A stretch of DNA of 64,000 nucleotides, taken from assembly GCA_032207245.1 (NCBI GenBank), contig CM063502.1, positions 43,418,162 to 43,482,161 of the forward strand. Reading direction: 5' to 3'. The notes under the pieces were generated by a model that was given only the letters and a program-made list of their open reading frames with translations, had not been told where the DNA came from and ran no database searches. The translations under genes were made by a program, and so were the position numbers. Of the stretch, positions 11,640-22,567 are shown piece by piece. Numbering within the stretch: position 1 is the first letter of the stretch; every line of letters starts with the position of its first letter. Source of the stretch: Pardosa pseudoannulata (taxonomy: Eukaryota > Arthropoda > Arachnida > Araneae > Lycosidae).

Positions 11640-12165
11640 ATGAACTGTTAGAACTACTACTACATAAAAAGTCTATTTTTTCTGGCTTAATTTACAGGTA
11701 TTTAAAGAGCAAGTTAGATACAAACGCAGTCTGTATGCTATCTTCAAAAATAAAGCGTCAATTCTAGCGGGGAAACGACATTTCGAATTTCCGTCACGAT
11801 TACTAAACTTTCTATTTCGACCTACAGAGAAAAAGAGAGACCGTACAAATGATTGAACGGTCAAAATGGACTGTCTGGATTTTCTCAGAAATAATACGTC
11901 TTAGATTCCAGCGGTAAAAAGGACAATTTCTGATTTTTGTCATGTTATTTAAACATATTATTGTTAGCAATGAAAACAATGGAGCACACTTTTTCAAACG
12001 AATGTTTGTCCAACATCATAAAATGTTATATTTATTATAAAAAGTAGCAGACTTGTAAACTTATTAGTAATTTGACGTTAATTCATTAGTATTTCGAAAT
12101 TGCTTTCTATTACTATTTCTAAGAGAACTGGAATGTAATCATTTAAAACTATTTTGTATATATTT
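11640..12165 (+). repeat. Long repeat unit, copy 1 (coding-like)
   Basis: This unit aligns along its length with 14283-14800. Shared blocks: ACTACATAAAAAGT, CAAACGCAGTCTG, ACGACATTTCGAATTTCCGTC/CCACATTTCGAATTTCCGTC, GAGAGACCGTACAAATGATTGA, GGATTTTCTCAGAAATAATA and CTAAGAGAACTGG. A frame starting after a TTTACAG block reads VFKEQVRYKRSLYAIFKNK, then RHFEFPSRLLNFLFRPTEKK, for about 50 codons. No known domain is recognised. It is flanked on the right by five shorter copies of its 5' half. Confidence 0.8.
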
Positions 12166-12224
12166 AAAATTTTAGTAAGTTATATCATTTAAAATTAAAT
12201 TCAAACCATATCCAGTTTTAACTA

Positions 12225-13290
12225 AACTAGAATTATGTTGCACATTGATCAATGAGTTGTTTAAAATTATTAAATATAAGAATTATTTTCCCTCTCTCAA
12301 TTTACAGAAGTTTACAGAGAAAGTAAGACACAAACGCAATCTGCATGCTATCTTCATAAATAAATCGTTAATTATAGCGTAGATTGAAAGGAATAATATT
12401 AATTTTTGTCTTTCTATGTTAATTATCTAGTTTAACTAAAATAGAATTATGATTTAGCATGGATCATTGAGTTGTTTTAGTTATCAAATAAAAAATGTAT
12501 TTTTTCTGGCTAATTTACAGAAGTTTACAGATCAAATAGCACACAAACGCAGTCTGCCTGCTATCTTTCTGAATAAAACGTCAATTCTACGGGAGGTTGA
12601 GAGGAACGACCTTGATCGATGTCGTTCCATTTTAGTTGTCTAGCCTAAAAATATAGTTATGTTTCAGCCCTGATCAATGACTTGTTTTAAATACTGTATA
12701 AATAGTTTATTTTTTTCTGGTTAATTTACAGAAGTTTACACAGCAAGTAGCAGACAAACGCAGTATGCATGCTATTTTTCGGAATAAAACGTCAATTCTA
12801 CCGGAGGTTGAGAGGAGCAACCTTGATCGATGTCGCTCCATTTTAGTTATCTAGCTTAAAAATATAGTTATGTTTCAGCACTGATCAATGACTTGTTTTA
12901 AATACTGTATAAATAGTTTATTTTTTCTGGCTAATTTACAGAAGTTTACAGAGCAAATAGCACACAAACGCAGTCTGCATGCTATCTTTCGGAATAAAAC
13001 GTCAATTCTACCGAGGGTTGAAAGGAAGGACCTTGATCGATGTCGCTCCATTTTAGTTATCTAGCTTAAAAATATAGTTATGTTTCAGCACTGATCAATG
13101 AGTTGTTTTAAATACTGTATAAATAATTTATTTTTTTCTGGCTAATTTATAGATATGTACAGAGCAAGTAGTACACCTGCATGCTATCTTTCGGAATAAA
13201 ACGTTGATACTAGCACACATTGAGAGGAACATCATTGATTAATGTCGTTCCATTTTAGTTATTTACTTTAACTAAATGGAATATTTTAGC
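12225..13290 (+). repeat. Array of five ~211-bp units with a conserved frame
   Basis: The block AAGTTTACAGAGCAAATAGC recurs at 12308, 12521, 12732, 12942 and, diverged, 13153, a spacing of 210-213 bp. Each is preceded by CTGGCTAATTTACAG, which resembles a 3' splice site. In the second to fourth units the same frame stays open for about 41 codons (KFTEQIAHKRSLHAIFRNK, then TSILPEVERNDLDRCRSIL) and ends at the same TAG. The first unit stops earlier; the fifth carries a 9-nt, frame-preserving deletion. The units could be tandem exons, a decayed repeat protein or non-coding satellite. The encoded family is not recognised. Confidence 0.8.
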
Positions 13291-13295
13291 CTTAA

Positions 13296-14278
13296 CCCCC
13301 TTCACGCTCGGGGTATTTTTGCAAAAATGTGACTAAAAACATCGGGTTTTTTATTCTACATTTGAAATGTACTAAATATAAAAATGGGTAAAAACAAAAC
13401 AAAAAATGTGGAATTGTAGCTGTATCATGTTTCGTTATTTTCAAAATGTAAATATTTTTTTTATTAGCACGTATTTTCTATACGACATGGTTTTTGCAAA
13501 AAAAATGGAGTCGAAATACAACTCTTTTGGGACCAATATAATTTTTCTTCCGGTTTATATGTAATGCTCATAGACATTACGATAGTGAAAAAATACGCAT
13601 CTCTGGCAGGGTTACACACCACTGATCCTCTGCGCTTGACGATGTCTTTGGCCTCGTTCTTTGTTCTTGTACAGAAAATAAATTTGTTTGCTCTACAATT
13701 TTTCCAACTAACTCATCATCAATAAAATAATCAAAAAACTGTATCGGCTTAGTGAATGATGAAATTTGGGGATCAATTGTTGATTTTCCAATAAATTCAA
13801 ATGGAGCTGAAGAGGGCGGGGCGTCTGTACTTATCCTTATTTCTGCCCATTCATTTATTCCTTCTCTTTGATTTTCTTCTTCTGTTTCCAAACTCGGAAC
13901 TGAAGTCGAAGATCCACTATCTGAATTATCCAAGTTAAATTCCTCCAATTCACTGTCACTTTCCATTAGAACCCTTCAAAATCAAACATTTTATCAATAT
14001 ACATATACGCATATAAATAAAAAAACGCATTTTTCAGAAATTTTGAAGGAGTAAAAATGCTGGACATAAATACTTACAAAAGGTTTTGCAATGTTTTACA
14101 ATAGTATATAACAAAGAAAACAATATCCACTAGCACTAACAAATATTCAACAGAGTCTGACCAGTGTGGATCGTTTAACTGTTGTACAAACTATGAACAA
14201 ATTGAAACCGGCGGGCAGCGCTTGGGTTGATGCGATTTGGAACGCGTGACTTTCGCAAGCACTGTCCGTTCTAAAGCA
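13296..14278 (-). mobile_element. Internally decayed piggyBac element
   Basis: The element sits between TTAA sites (13292-13295 and 14279-14282). The repeat unit it interrupts continues directly on the other side, which fixes both boundaries. The left end reads CCCCCTTCACGCTCGGGG; the right end (reverse complement) reads TGCTTTAGAACGGACAG, so the inverted repeats are poorly matched, as expected for an old copy or partly subterminal repeats. It carries the N-terminal third of a piggyBac transposase gene on the minus strand but no catalytic core. Confidence 0.85.
13420..13966 (-). pseudogene. piggyBac transposase, N-terminal relic
   Basis: The open frame begins at an ATG at 13966 and runs 129 codons with an acidic N terminus (MESDSELEEFNLDNSDSGSS). 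The piggyBac N-terminal domain follows: a PIQFFDYFIDDELVGKIVEQ segment, then TNLFSVQ and a W..TLPEMRIF segment. After a frameshift the family signature resumes in another frame (TYKPEEKLYWS, then CISTPFF). After another shift come MSYRKYVLIKK and KYLHFENNET. The RNase-H-like catalytic region with its aspartates and the C-terminal Cys-rich domain are absent; full-length transposases are usually near 600 residues. It cannot encode an active enzyme. Identification rests on motif order, without a search. Confidence 0.82.
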
Positions 14279-14282
14279 TTAA

Positions 14283-14880
14283 GTTTTTAATCAATGATTT
14301 ACTATAATTACTACATAAAAAGTAATTTTATCTCGTTCAACTTACAAAAGTTTACAGAGAAAGTAAGACACAAACGCAGTCTGCATGACATGTTCCGAAA
14401 TAAAACGTCAATTCTAGCATAGATTGAGAGGAACCACATTTCGAATTTCCGTCACGATTACTAAACTTTCCATTTCAACCGTCCGACAGAGAGACCGTAC
14501 AAATGATTGAGCGGTCAAAGTGGTCCGTCTGGATTTTCTCAGAAATAATAATTCTTATTTTCCGGAGGTAAAAGTTCGATTTCGAATGTCTGTCATGATT
14601 TCTAAACTTTTTATTATTAGTAATAAAGAAACCGAGACACATTTTCAAACGAATGACTGATCAAAATGATAAAAAATAACATATTTCAAGGGAAAATAGC
14701 GTATTTGAAAGTTTCATTAGTATCTTGAAATTGCTTTTTATCATGCTTTCTAAGAGAACTGGTATGCAATCATTTCAACTTTGTTAAGAAAAAATTTAAG
14801 TATATTTTAGAAGGAATGCATGTGATATTTTACAAATGTTGTATGAATATTAATTTTAATTTCTGAAATATTAAGTAACT
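14283..14880 (+). repeat. Long repeat unit, copy 2 (coding-like)
   Basis: It continues the tandem unit interrupted by the piggyBac insertion and parallels copy 1. One frame reads KFTEKVRHKRSLHDMFRNK and stops early. Another segment in a different frame is open for about 47 codons (VVRLDFLRNNNSYFPEVKV, then MSVMISKLFIISNKETETHF) and resembles the first segment (FRNKTSIL... against FLRNNNSYFP...), hinting at an internal protein repeat. A third piece reads ESFISILKLLFIMLSKRTG. Family unknown. Confidence 0.7.
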
Positions 14881-15525
14881 TATACATAAATTCATCTACC
14901 TTAAATCATATTTTATTTATAATTTCTCTACATAGTTTAATTATTTTTACTGTAGTTGTATAAAAATGTTTATAAATTTTAGTCAATAATTATCATAAAT
15001 GCATTGTAACGTTCGCTGTTCCCACAAGGGGATAAAGGGGCTTGTAACCATTTATGATAAGACTAGCTCAACACTGAGATGCAGGTTAACGTGTATAACG
15101 TATATGACGTGATCCATGACTACAGCTGCATATACTTGGAGACAAATTAAAGCATCTTTGTATTTTTGCTTATTTTTCAGAATTTTAGCTTTCATTACCC
15201 TTTAAATTATTTTTTCATTTAATTTGTGATATTTCTCATAGGATTGAATTTTAATTTAGTGTAAATTTTTTTGAAAGGTTCGTTGCACATTTGTATCTGT
15301 TTAACCCAATCGACAAAGACATATATTTAACACAGGCGACTTAATTTTGTTGTTATAGTCTACAGGTATTAAAATATTTTTTTATGATTTAATATACGTC
15401 TATTAAAATAGAACAAAAAATAGTACAGTATTCGTTTCATGTTGGGATAGGACTCCTATTCACACATATGAAGAATACCACACATCTGAAATCCATTTCC
15501 TAGTCTTTGTATAGGTCAGTTTTAC

Positions 15526-15528
<3 letters not shown>
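14881..15528. other. AT-rich, nothing recognised
   Basis: A slightly GC-richer patch near 15005-15140 contains AAGGGGATAAAGGGG and GGTTAACG but no definable element. Confidence 0.45.
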
Positions 15529-15763
<235 letters not shown>

Positions 15764-17685
15764 TGAGAGTGAGAGAGTAACATAGAGGATGAATACGAGA
15801 TAATTTATCTCTCTTAATTTTTACTTGAAACTACAAAAAAGTATCTTGTTATCACTGAAAGGGTAAAAGTAAAAAAATCTGAGAAATTTATATATTTTGT
15901 TTATTCAATTTTAAAATGCAAAAATGAAATTCATACTCCAGCAAATTCTTTTAAGTTTCGACTGAAATCCCGGAGTAGGTTCCAACAGTTTCCATGTGTT
16001 TGTAGCAAGAAAACTTTTTATAAGTAAATACGAAGTTTACTTAGTGATTTTGTTTTAATTCAGTCTTTCGTATCTTACAGTCATTTCTAAAGTCACTGGA
16101 GTGGTGTAAATACCTAAACCAATACATTTTAACTATCTTTATGAAATGTTATTCAAGTGTTTGACTCAGAGAGGTATCTTTTATTCTATCAACAACAGTT
16201 AAATCATATTTAAAAAATGTAATATTTTTATTTTTTAACTAAGTTAAGAGCATATTCGAAAGCTATCATAAAAAGATAAATCTGGCAGTAGCGCTCACAA
16301 TAAACAAATATACAAATATACATGTAAAGAAAGTTGATAATGCATTTCCTCTACATTTTGAATGACGGGAGGTGAAGAAATCGACTGTGTTCTTGGCGGT
16401 AAAATGCAGACATTTATTCGTTAGAAGTAATAGTTTATATTTAATTTTATACAAGAATTGTCTTCCCTTTATCTCTGTATCTTCCAACGACATGGATAAT
16501 AAACGCTGTATAATCCGAAATTGAAGTTATTCTACTCTTCCATTTCAAATTGTTTTCTGCTTCCAATAATACAATAATCTCTTTTTCATACATTTTCAGA
16601 AGTAATATGTCATTCCAATAAGATAAAATGCTAAATTTTAAAAAAAGCAAAAGTATTTCAGTTGACCCTTAGAAAGTTTACAATATATCACCGATTAAAT
16701 GCTTCTTTCTATACATTACATGGATCGTACATAAATTAAAATGCATTCTTTTTAATTTCTACTGAAATAATAATTCTTCTTGTTTATGATAATTTCTTCC
16801 TCAACGAGAAACAAAATTCTTTAAATTATGTTAGGAAAATTTTCCAATATGTTTTTTCGATTTTTTTCAAAAGATAGGCAAGATCTTGCTATCATTTTGA
16901 AATTCAGGTAATCATAAGTACATAGCCATTATAAAAAATATTTTGATATTTTTTTTCCGGTTAAAGTAAATATATTTAGCTCTGCGATAATTTCTTGTCT
17001 GTGAGCCATGATGTTTAAAGTGTTTCAATGGTTTTTTACGAATCAGTAATTTTCTTTTACACCTGAAATAAATTAGCGTTTGGAAAACTTGAATATAGTC
17101 AATACAATTATGGTGCAAAACTATTAAGGAAGTTACGAAACTATAACTTACTCAACAATCTTTGGCGTTATGAAAATTCTTTTGTAAGTTTCGAAGCTTT
17201 TAATTTGAATCAGTAATAGAGTTGATTATTTACCTAAAGCCTTAATTTATTCTACAACCCAAAGACGTTTCAGATGCTAATAAGTGGTGCATCAGGATAA
17301 GATATCTATAGTCAACTAAAAATTATACTTAAGTTTGGATGAAATTCCTGTTTTGCTTCTGGCTCTATCATATTATACTTGTACAACTATGGATGGAACT
17401 TAGCTAGTTTCTATCTTCCTTAAATATCTGAAAGCAATAGAGATGACGGAAAATTTCTTTCATTTGCACCTCCTAAACGTGTAAAAATTTATAAAAATTT
17501 AAAATGAATTAGATAATAAGCAGGCATTTTTGCAGTTTGAGACATTCTAAAGTGTCATTTTCACCAGTTTTCTTTATCAGTTCTTAGTAATTCAAAAAAA
17601 AATTTGACTTCCTAAATTATGAGATTTTAAAAAAGGACTCTAGAAAAATGTAGTATGTGTTCATAAATATGATAACTTTAAATAC
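15764..17685. other. AT-rich; one unassigned minus-strand frame
   Basis: Mostly featureless. On the minus strand between about 16592 and 16447 an ATG-initiated frame of 48 codons (MYEKEIIVLLEAENNLKWK and onward, ending in DKGKTILV) has balanced composition. Another frame overlaps it, and there is no motif or splice support. Confidence 0.35.
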
Positions 17686-17689
17686 CTCT

Positions 17690-18175
17690 CTGACACTCGC
17701 AATCCAAAGATCGGGATGCGTAAAAGAAAATAAAGAGTCGTGACCTTAGTGGCAATTGACTTGTTGTTGAGGGCTTCTCCCTAATTACCCGAGTTAGGAG
17801 ACAGTTAATGCTCTGCTCATTAGCAGACCCCGTATAAAGTCTAATTACTTTGTCACGGGATGGCGCCACATGACTACTTTTCACTACGCAGTCGCCAAGG
17901 ACAGGGCATTAAACAAGCAACTCTTCACTCACTGGGAAAAAGATTCGACTGTTGTTCTTGCGAGGTGTCTCATACTTCTATGTGATAAGTTAAAAGCAAC
18001 CTTAAGGATACTACGGGCTAGGACTGTTCTATTTTCAAGTGCAAAATGTGTTTCACATTCTAATTTCTTAAGAAGACATATGGAAAGAAATTTGTTAATA
18101 AGCATTTCTGCGTATACAACTAATAATGGATATAGGTTATCATCAATGTGTGATTATCGATTTGATGCGCTATGA
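17690..18175. promoter_or_regulatory. GC-richer patch with homeodomain cores; candidate enhancer
   Basis: The composition departs from the background. Within about 70 bp (17788-17850) there are several homeodomain-type cores: CTAATTACCC, GTTAATG, TCATTAGC and CTAATTAC. A CTCF-like site follows at once. An ATG-started frame of 101 codons (17870-18172) runs through the rest, but it has no recognisable domain and I do not call it a gene. Regulatory role is inference from motif density. Confidence 0.35.
17854..17867 (+). promoter_or_regulatory. CTCF-like motif (weaker)
   Basis: CACGGGATGGCGCC matches the CTCF core consensus at about 12 of 14 positions, including RTGGCGCC. It sits at the edge of the homeodomain-core cluster. 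Confidence 0.35.
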
Positions 18176-18384
18176 GAATAAGGCATCCACTTAGTATGTG
18201 TATTAGAATTGTATAAGGCAAATAGCATATTTTAAAAACTTTCAAGAATTTGTCCAGCCAATTAAGTATTCAGAAATAAACCTTGTTTCTTAGACGTCTT
18301 GTGGTATTACTAAATCACGACTAAAAAGCATGTGGGTGTATATTTTTCAAGGCCAGCGACGGACAATTAATAACTCAAAAACTG

Positions 18385-18693
18385 TTATGAAAATGCTTCT
18401 GTAGCAGAAAGTCGTACTGTTCTTGTGAAGAGGATATCGATAAAGAAGCTGAGACCGCTGTAATGAGAAAGACTCACTTTTAATGAGCCTATTAGATGGC
18501 TGGCATAACAAAATAAATTAAAGAACTCTTTTGATACTGGCTCGTGTCGAAACAAAATGTAAGAGACACAGTCGACGAACTTATTCATCTTATGTAAAAA
18601 CTCCAAAGTTTTATGTGTATTATTAAAATATCTTCTAACAATATTCGAGTTTTGATAATTTAATAACTGGGATATGTGAAATATGCTTGAGTC
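18385..18693 (-). CDS. Candidate exon or coding relic, minus strand
   Basis: A minus-strand frame without an early stop runs about 102 codons. It includes LLNYQNSNIVRRYFNNTHK, EFLHKMNKFVDCVSYILFR and HEPVSKEFFNLFCYASHLIG. The composition is balanced and not low-complexity. A possible acceptor (TTTCACATATCCCAG) lies upstream and a good donor-like AAA/GTGAGT follows ...IGSLK, defining a possible exon of about 185 nt (18671 down to 18487). No family recognised and no other exons linked to it. It could be part of a host gene in a long intron context, or an old transposon fragment. Confidence 0.33.
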   Translation of the reverse strand, partial: DSSIFHISQLLNYQNSNIVRRYFNNTHKTLEFLHKMNKFVDCVSYILFRHEPVSKEFFNLFCYASHLIGSLKVSLSHYSGLSFFIDILFTRTVRLSATEAFS

Positions 18694-18699
18694 TTTTCA

Positions 18700-18960
18700 A
18701 AATCTTGAAGCTACAAGGAGAAAAACCCTTGTATTTGATTATGTATAAAAAACTGTAAACGGGGCGTAGAGAAGGGAGGGATGTGGAGATTGTAACCTCC
18801 CCATAAGGATTTCTGTGTATATATATCACGTATATAAAAATTTGCATTGATTTTGAGGCATATATTGAAATGGGATAACCCCTCCCCTCCCATGGAATAT
18901 TTGTTGCTATAGCCCTGGTATGCGTACATAAACACTCAATCTTCTGAGACAATTTTATTT
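18700..18960. other. G/C-run-containing patch, possible repeat
   Basis: Purine runs (GGGAAGGGAGGGATGTGGAG) and CCCCTCCCCTCCC flank an AT-rich core with TATATATATCACG. The style resembles the poly-G units at 23.3-23.7 kb, but I cannot align them. Long minus-strand frames here overlap each other and are not supported. Confidence 0.3.
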
Positions 18961-19690
18961 ATCTAAGCTTTACTCGATAAAAAAATCTGTCACATTTCCG
19001 TTTTTATCCTTAATAAGACTTTAAAATGAGCTTAATTATTAAATTTCTGTAACCTAGAAAATAAGCCAACTGCATCTGTCTTGACAAACATCACTGCTCT
19101 GCGAATATTTTTACTATTCTATTGTTAATGGAAATGATTTTATATTTCTTGTATTTTTTGCAGTGTTAAATAAGATTTTATTATATATTCTAGCTAGAAA
19201 ATAGCTTCAGACAATAAGCATTCTATACCAAAGACTGGTGTCATTAATCTTAGTGTCATCCTTTTATTACACTTATTTACATCTGATAAGAAAGACGTGA
19301 CGCGAATAATTACTGATAGTTTGTTTACGTTCAGATCTGTTTGAAATTGCTAATGGGAATAAAAAAATAGAATTCTGCCACTGTTTAAAATCTACTCCTT
19401 TAAAAACTGTTGTTTAATATTTGACTTGAATATTAAAGCACATATTTTATTAATTACGAAAGTAATTGTTATATAAAGAAGCAGGAGGAATTCAGGACAG
19501 TTTGGAACCTATTGTACCCAATAATCATCCAATCGTACCTGAGAAGAAATCTTACTCGTTTCTTATATAAAAGTTAATGTTTTCACAACTTATTAGTGTG
19601 ACGGGTTGGTTGGTTCAAATAATAGAAGGATAAAATTAATAGTTTCCAACTTTTCTACTGGCTTTTTATCATCGTTTTAACTTTTTTCAG
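18961..19690. other. AT-rich, nothing recognised
   Basis: No motif, repeat or frame that I can support, apart from the acceptor-like CTTTTTTCAG at its right end. Confidence 0.5.
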
Positions 19691-19827
19691 CAGATAATCA
19701 GATAGACCAATCTTGCGACCAGCAGAAGCCTTTTGAAGCCTATATATGTATGTGTTTTCTTCAAAGAAATTCATTAAAAATCAGACTTGCAGAGTCTTCC
19801 TCGTTTTCTCTTTTGACATCATTATAA
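19691..19827 (+). CDS. Weak candidate exon
   Basis: A strong acceptor-like site (GTTTTAACTTTTTTCAG) precedes a frame reading DNQIDQSCDQQKPFEAYIC and continuing to a TAA, about 44 codons. A GTATGT donor-like site after ...EAYI could shorten it to about 58 nt. No family recognised; chance cannot be excluded. Confidence 0.22.
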
Positions 19828-20965
19828 CCAGAACTTGAGATGGACATACATTCATCTGTAAATACAGCTGACCATACACACTAAATCAATCTTTCTAAAG
19901 TTTTATTTTGATTTCATTATTTAGTTTTCTTTTAAAATATTTAGTTTATCCTTGCCGTTTGTCAATATTTATTCAAATAAATTGACTCTGTTCAGTGACC
20001 TTTCTATGAAATTCTGTTTGTTTGGCTATAATAGTTTTTGTTTGTTTTTAATTTCATACAGCTATTACAACACTTTTTATACAACTATGAAATAATTGGT
20101 GCATATAAAGCTTTTATTATTTGGCTAAAACTTTCAAAAAGTTATTATTTATTTTGTTTTCCTACTTTTTTGTGTTTATACTTACATTTAAAATGTACTA
20201 ATAGTCACGAGACACCAGAAATGTATTTTATAACACATTGATTCCAATCTGTTTTAAGCAATCAAAATGATCAAACCTTTGTTCAATATAAACTAGGCAG
20301 ATTATTTCAAACTGATACTTTTCTGTAAACCTCACTTATATTAATAAGAGCTATATATTTTACTTTATAGCCGGATAAAAAATATTTTTATAAATTTTCA
20401 ATTTCTGAATAGTTTCTTTATATAATTAGATAACTCTAAATTTTTAGATTTGCAGAGTAAAAAATATATTTATCTTCAATTTGATATAAACATTTAGTTT
20501 TTAATACAGATATTTCAAAAGTTCTCGAGGGTAAATCCATTTTTTTCTCATCTAGTATAGATTTTTTAAAAATATACTACTTGAAATAACAAAAGTGAAA
20601 AGGTTTTTTTTTAAATCAGAGCGTTAATAATCAGCAAGTAATCATTTTATTCTGAAAAGAGTGAAACATTTTATTTTATGATCGATCGAAAAAATTGTTA
20701 TAGTTAAGATTTTAAGTCTGGAAATATACTCTATCCCAGTAAGTTGGAAAAATGTTGCAATCTGTACAAAGACGGTTTTCTGATTTAAGAAAAATTTGTC
20801 TCTATATAATTCATACATGTCGTTTAGTTTTCTCTAAATGCAGTCAAATGCCAATCTCTTGTATTATGAGTATTTTCCATTTTCATCCATGCTACGAATT
20901 AGGAAGATCTATTGTGCAGCTTAAAACTATTTATTATACCTAACCATAGATTAACACACTCTCTT
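19828..20965. other. AT-rich, nothing recognised
   Basis: Open frames of about 65 codons here have extreme Phe/Tyr/Leu bias typical of AT-rich non-coding DNA. Confidence 0.5.
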
Positions 20966-21420
20966 TGACACCCTGGTTCTCAAATATAAAGAAAAAAAAT
21001 TCAAATACAAACATAACTATGAATTAGCTATCAGTAAATGAATGCAATATTTAAATTCCTAAAATTAATAAATATTTCCCTTATAATAAATATTGATAAT
21101 AGATGCTTTATCAATCTCCCTCTTTGACAGATTAAATAAAATCCCTCACTTTAAAGAGTAAAAGAGAAACTTCTTATTATAAACGCAAGATTAGTCTTAC
21201 GTAAAATATATTGAAGGTGAAATTCTAAAGTGAATTTTTCCAAAAATTAATGTTATAAGAAAGTTGCAAGGTGATCTTAACAAAAAATAAAATTATAACT
21301 TGGAATTTCCCCAAATTTTGTAAGCGCTATGGTGGCGAAATTTGACACCGCGGTTCTCAAGCTGGATGCTGCAAACGTGTGCCACGGGTCAGAGCCCGAT
21401 CATGATAATTTTGGGCGCTA
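20966..21420. mobile_element. hAT-type terminal sequences flanking a repeat
   Basis: TTTGACACC-CT-GGTTCTCAA at the left and TTTGACACC-GC-GGTTCTCAA at the right occur as direct repeats 375 bp apart. CNGCGGTTCTCAA is the usual terminus of many hAT elements, and GTGCCACGGGTC just inside the right one resembles hAT MITE subterminal sequence also seen at 49.3 kb. Orientation is the same at both, so these are not simply the two ends of one element. I read them as termini of one or two partial hAT elements. Confidence 0.4.
21003..21325. repeat. Dispersed repeat R, copy 1
   Basis: Collinear with 31868-32168. Shared blocks include TTTAAATTCCTAAAATTAAT, AAACTTCTTATTATAAA, GTAAAATATATTG and TATAACTTGGAATTTC. 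AT-rich and non-coding. It lies between the two hAT-like termini. Confidence 0.85.
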
Positions 21421-21832
21421 TTCTAGCTTTTATGAAATGTGACTCACTATAAAACATTACGACCGACCTGTATGTAAAATATACCCAAAAGCAAAAAATA
21501 CTGTCATACATTTATTGAAAATAAATTCAGATTTACAAATATCTTAAATCTTCATGTTTAATAAGGTTCAGAATAAAAGCGTAATCACACCCAAACATGT
21601 ACCTGTTGAAAGAGCAACGCTGAAGCTCTAAAGTACCTTAACATAAAAAAATCTTATTATTTGAATCATTTACAAATTTGTAACAAATATTATTAAAACT
21701 AAGGAACAATTATGAATATAAATTATATAAATTCAGATATTTCAATTTAAATTTTAGTTAAATTTTGTAATTTTTTTACTATACATGTGATTTAAAACTT
21801 TTACATATGCACCAAAAAAGTACATGCTTTAA

Positions 21833-22056
21833 CCGTTATCGTAGCAAGAATTGCTTTTTCGAAGAAAAGCAAAAACAAAGTATATAGGTAGCTCTTTTGG
21901 GCTATAAAAAACATTAAAAAAATAAATAAAAAAAATCGTGATATGAAAATTTTGGAAAAACAAGATGTATACTATTCTATACATTGCTACACGTGGTAAA
22001 AGTTGTAAAGTTGTAAAGTGGTATGTATGGTATGCTGTACAAAATGAACATAAGGG
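21833..22056. mobile_element. Small TTAA-flanked MITE
   Basis: TTAA on both sides; ends CCGTTATCGTAGC and (reverse complement) CCCTTATGTTCATT, about 7 of 10 terminal bases matching. 224 bp, non-coding. TTAA flanks and C-rich ends suggest a piggyBac-type non-autonomous element of a different family from the 415-bp MITE. TTAA is frequent in AT-rich DNA, so chance remains possible. Confidence 0.4.
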
Positions 22057-22060
22057 TTAA

Positions 22061-22567
22061 TAAGTATGCATATAATTGTTAAAGCATGCTTATTTTATTT
22101 TATATTTAATTTTTTAAAAATTAGATGCAATATTTTGAAAGAATAGTTCGGTTTTATATGAAGTTCAGCAGAGGTTGTATTATTGTTAACTTAATACAAC
22201 ATTAATCTGTTCAAGAATGCGCGGAAAGAGAGAACCTACTTTATGATATAAAGGTTGTTTACTTTTGTTTGGAGAGCTACAGTTTATTATTTTACCACAT
22301 AAGTTAATCGAAAGATCAAGGAATTTTGAAAAATGCAGTGTCAATTACATTAATCGCATTAGTATAAGAATTTTTACAATATGCTGTTTCTTTTAGTCTT
22401 TATAGGGTTTTATAATACTAACTTTCGCCCTACCAGAACTGTATCTTCTCTTGGTTCAAGCCTACTTCTAAAAAAAACGTTTTGAGAAGTAAGTTACCTT
22501 TATGACAGTTCTCCACATAAAGACTTTTTTGTAATAAATTTAAGCAACGAGTTAAAAAATAATAACT
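22061..22567. other. AT-rich, nothing recognised
   Basis: No supported feature; the minus-strand frame at 22430-22567 is only the readthrough of the candidate exon to its right. Confidence 0.45.

Noticed and set aside
12225..13290. CRISPR-like array
   Set aside because: Regular ~211-bp spacing comes from whole-unit tandem repeats; there are no short repeats with unique spacers and the DNA is eukaryotic.
16266..16650. Two overlapping minus-strand ORFs with coding-like composition
   Set aside because: Two frames are open over the same bases, with no splice sites and no family; left as unassigned.
17870..18175. 101-codon protein-coding gene
   Set aside because: It starts with ATG in a GC-richer patch, but no domain, splice or codon signal supports it; the patch is better described as a possible regulatory element.
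18635..18952. 105-codon minus-strand ORF
   Set aside because: It overlaps another long frame and passes through purine and TA-rich runs; no motif.
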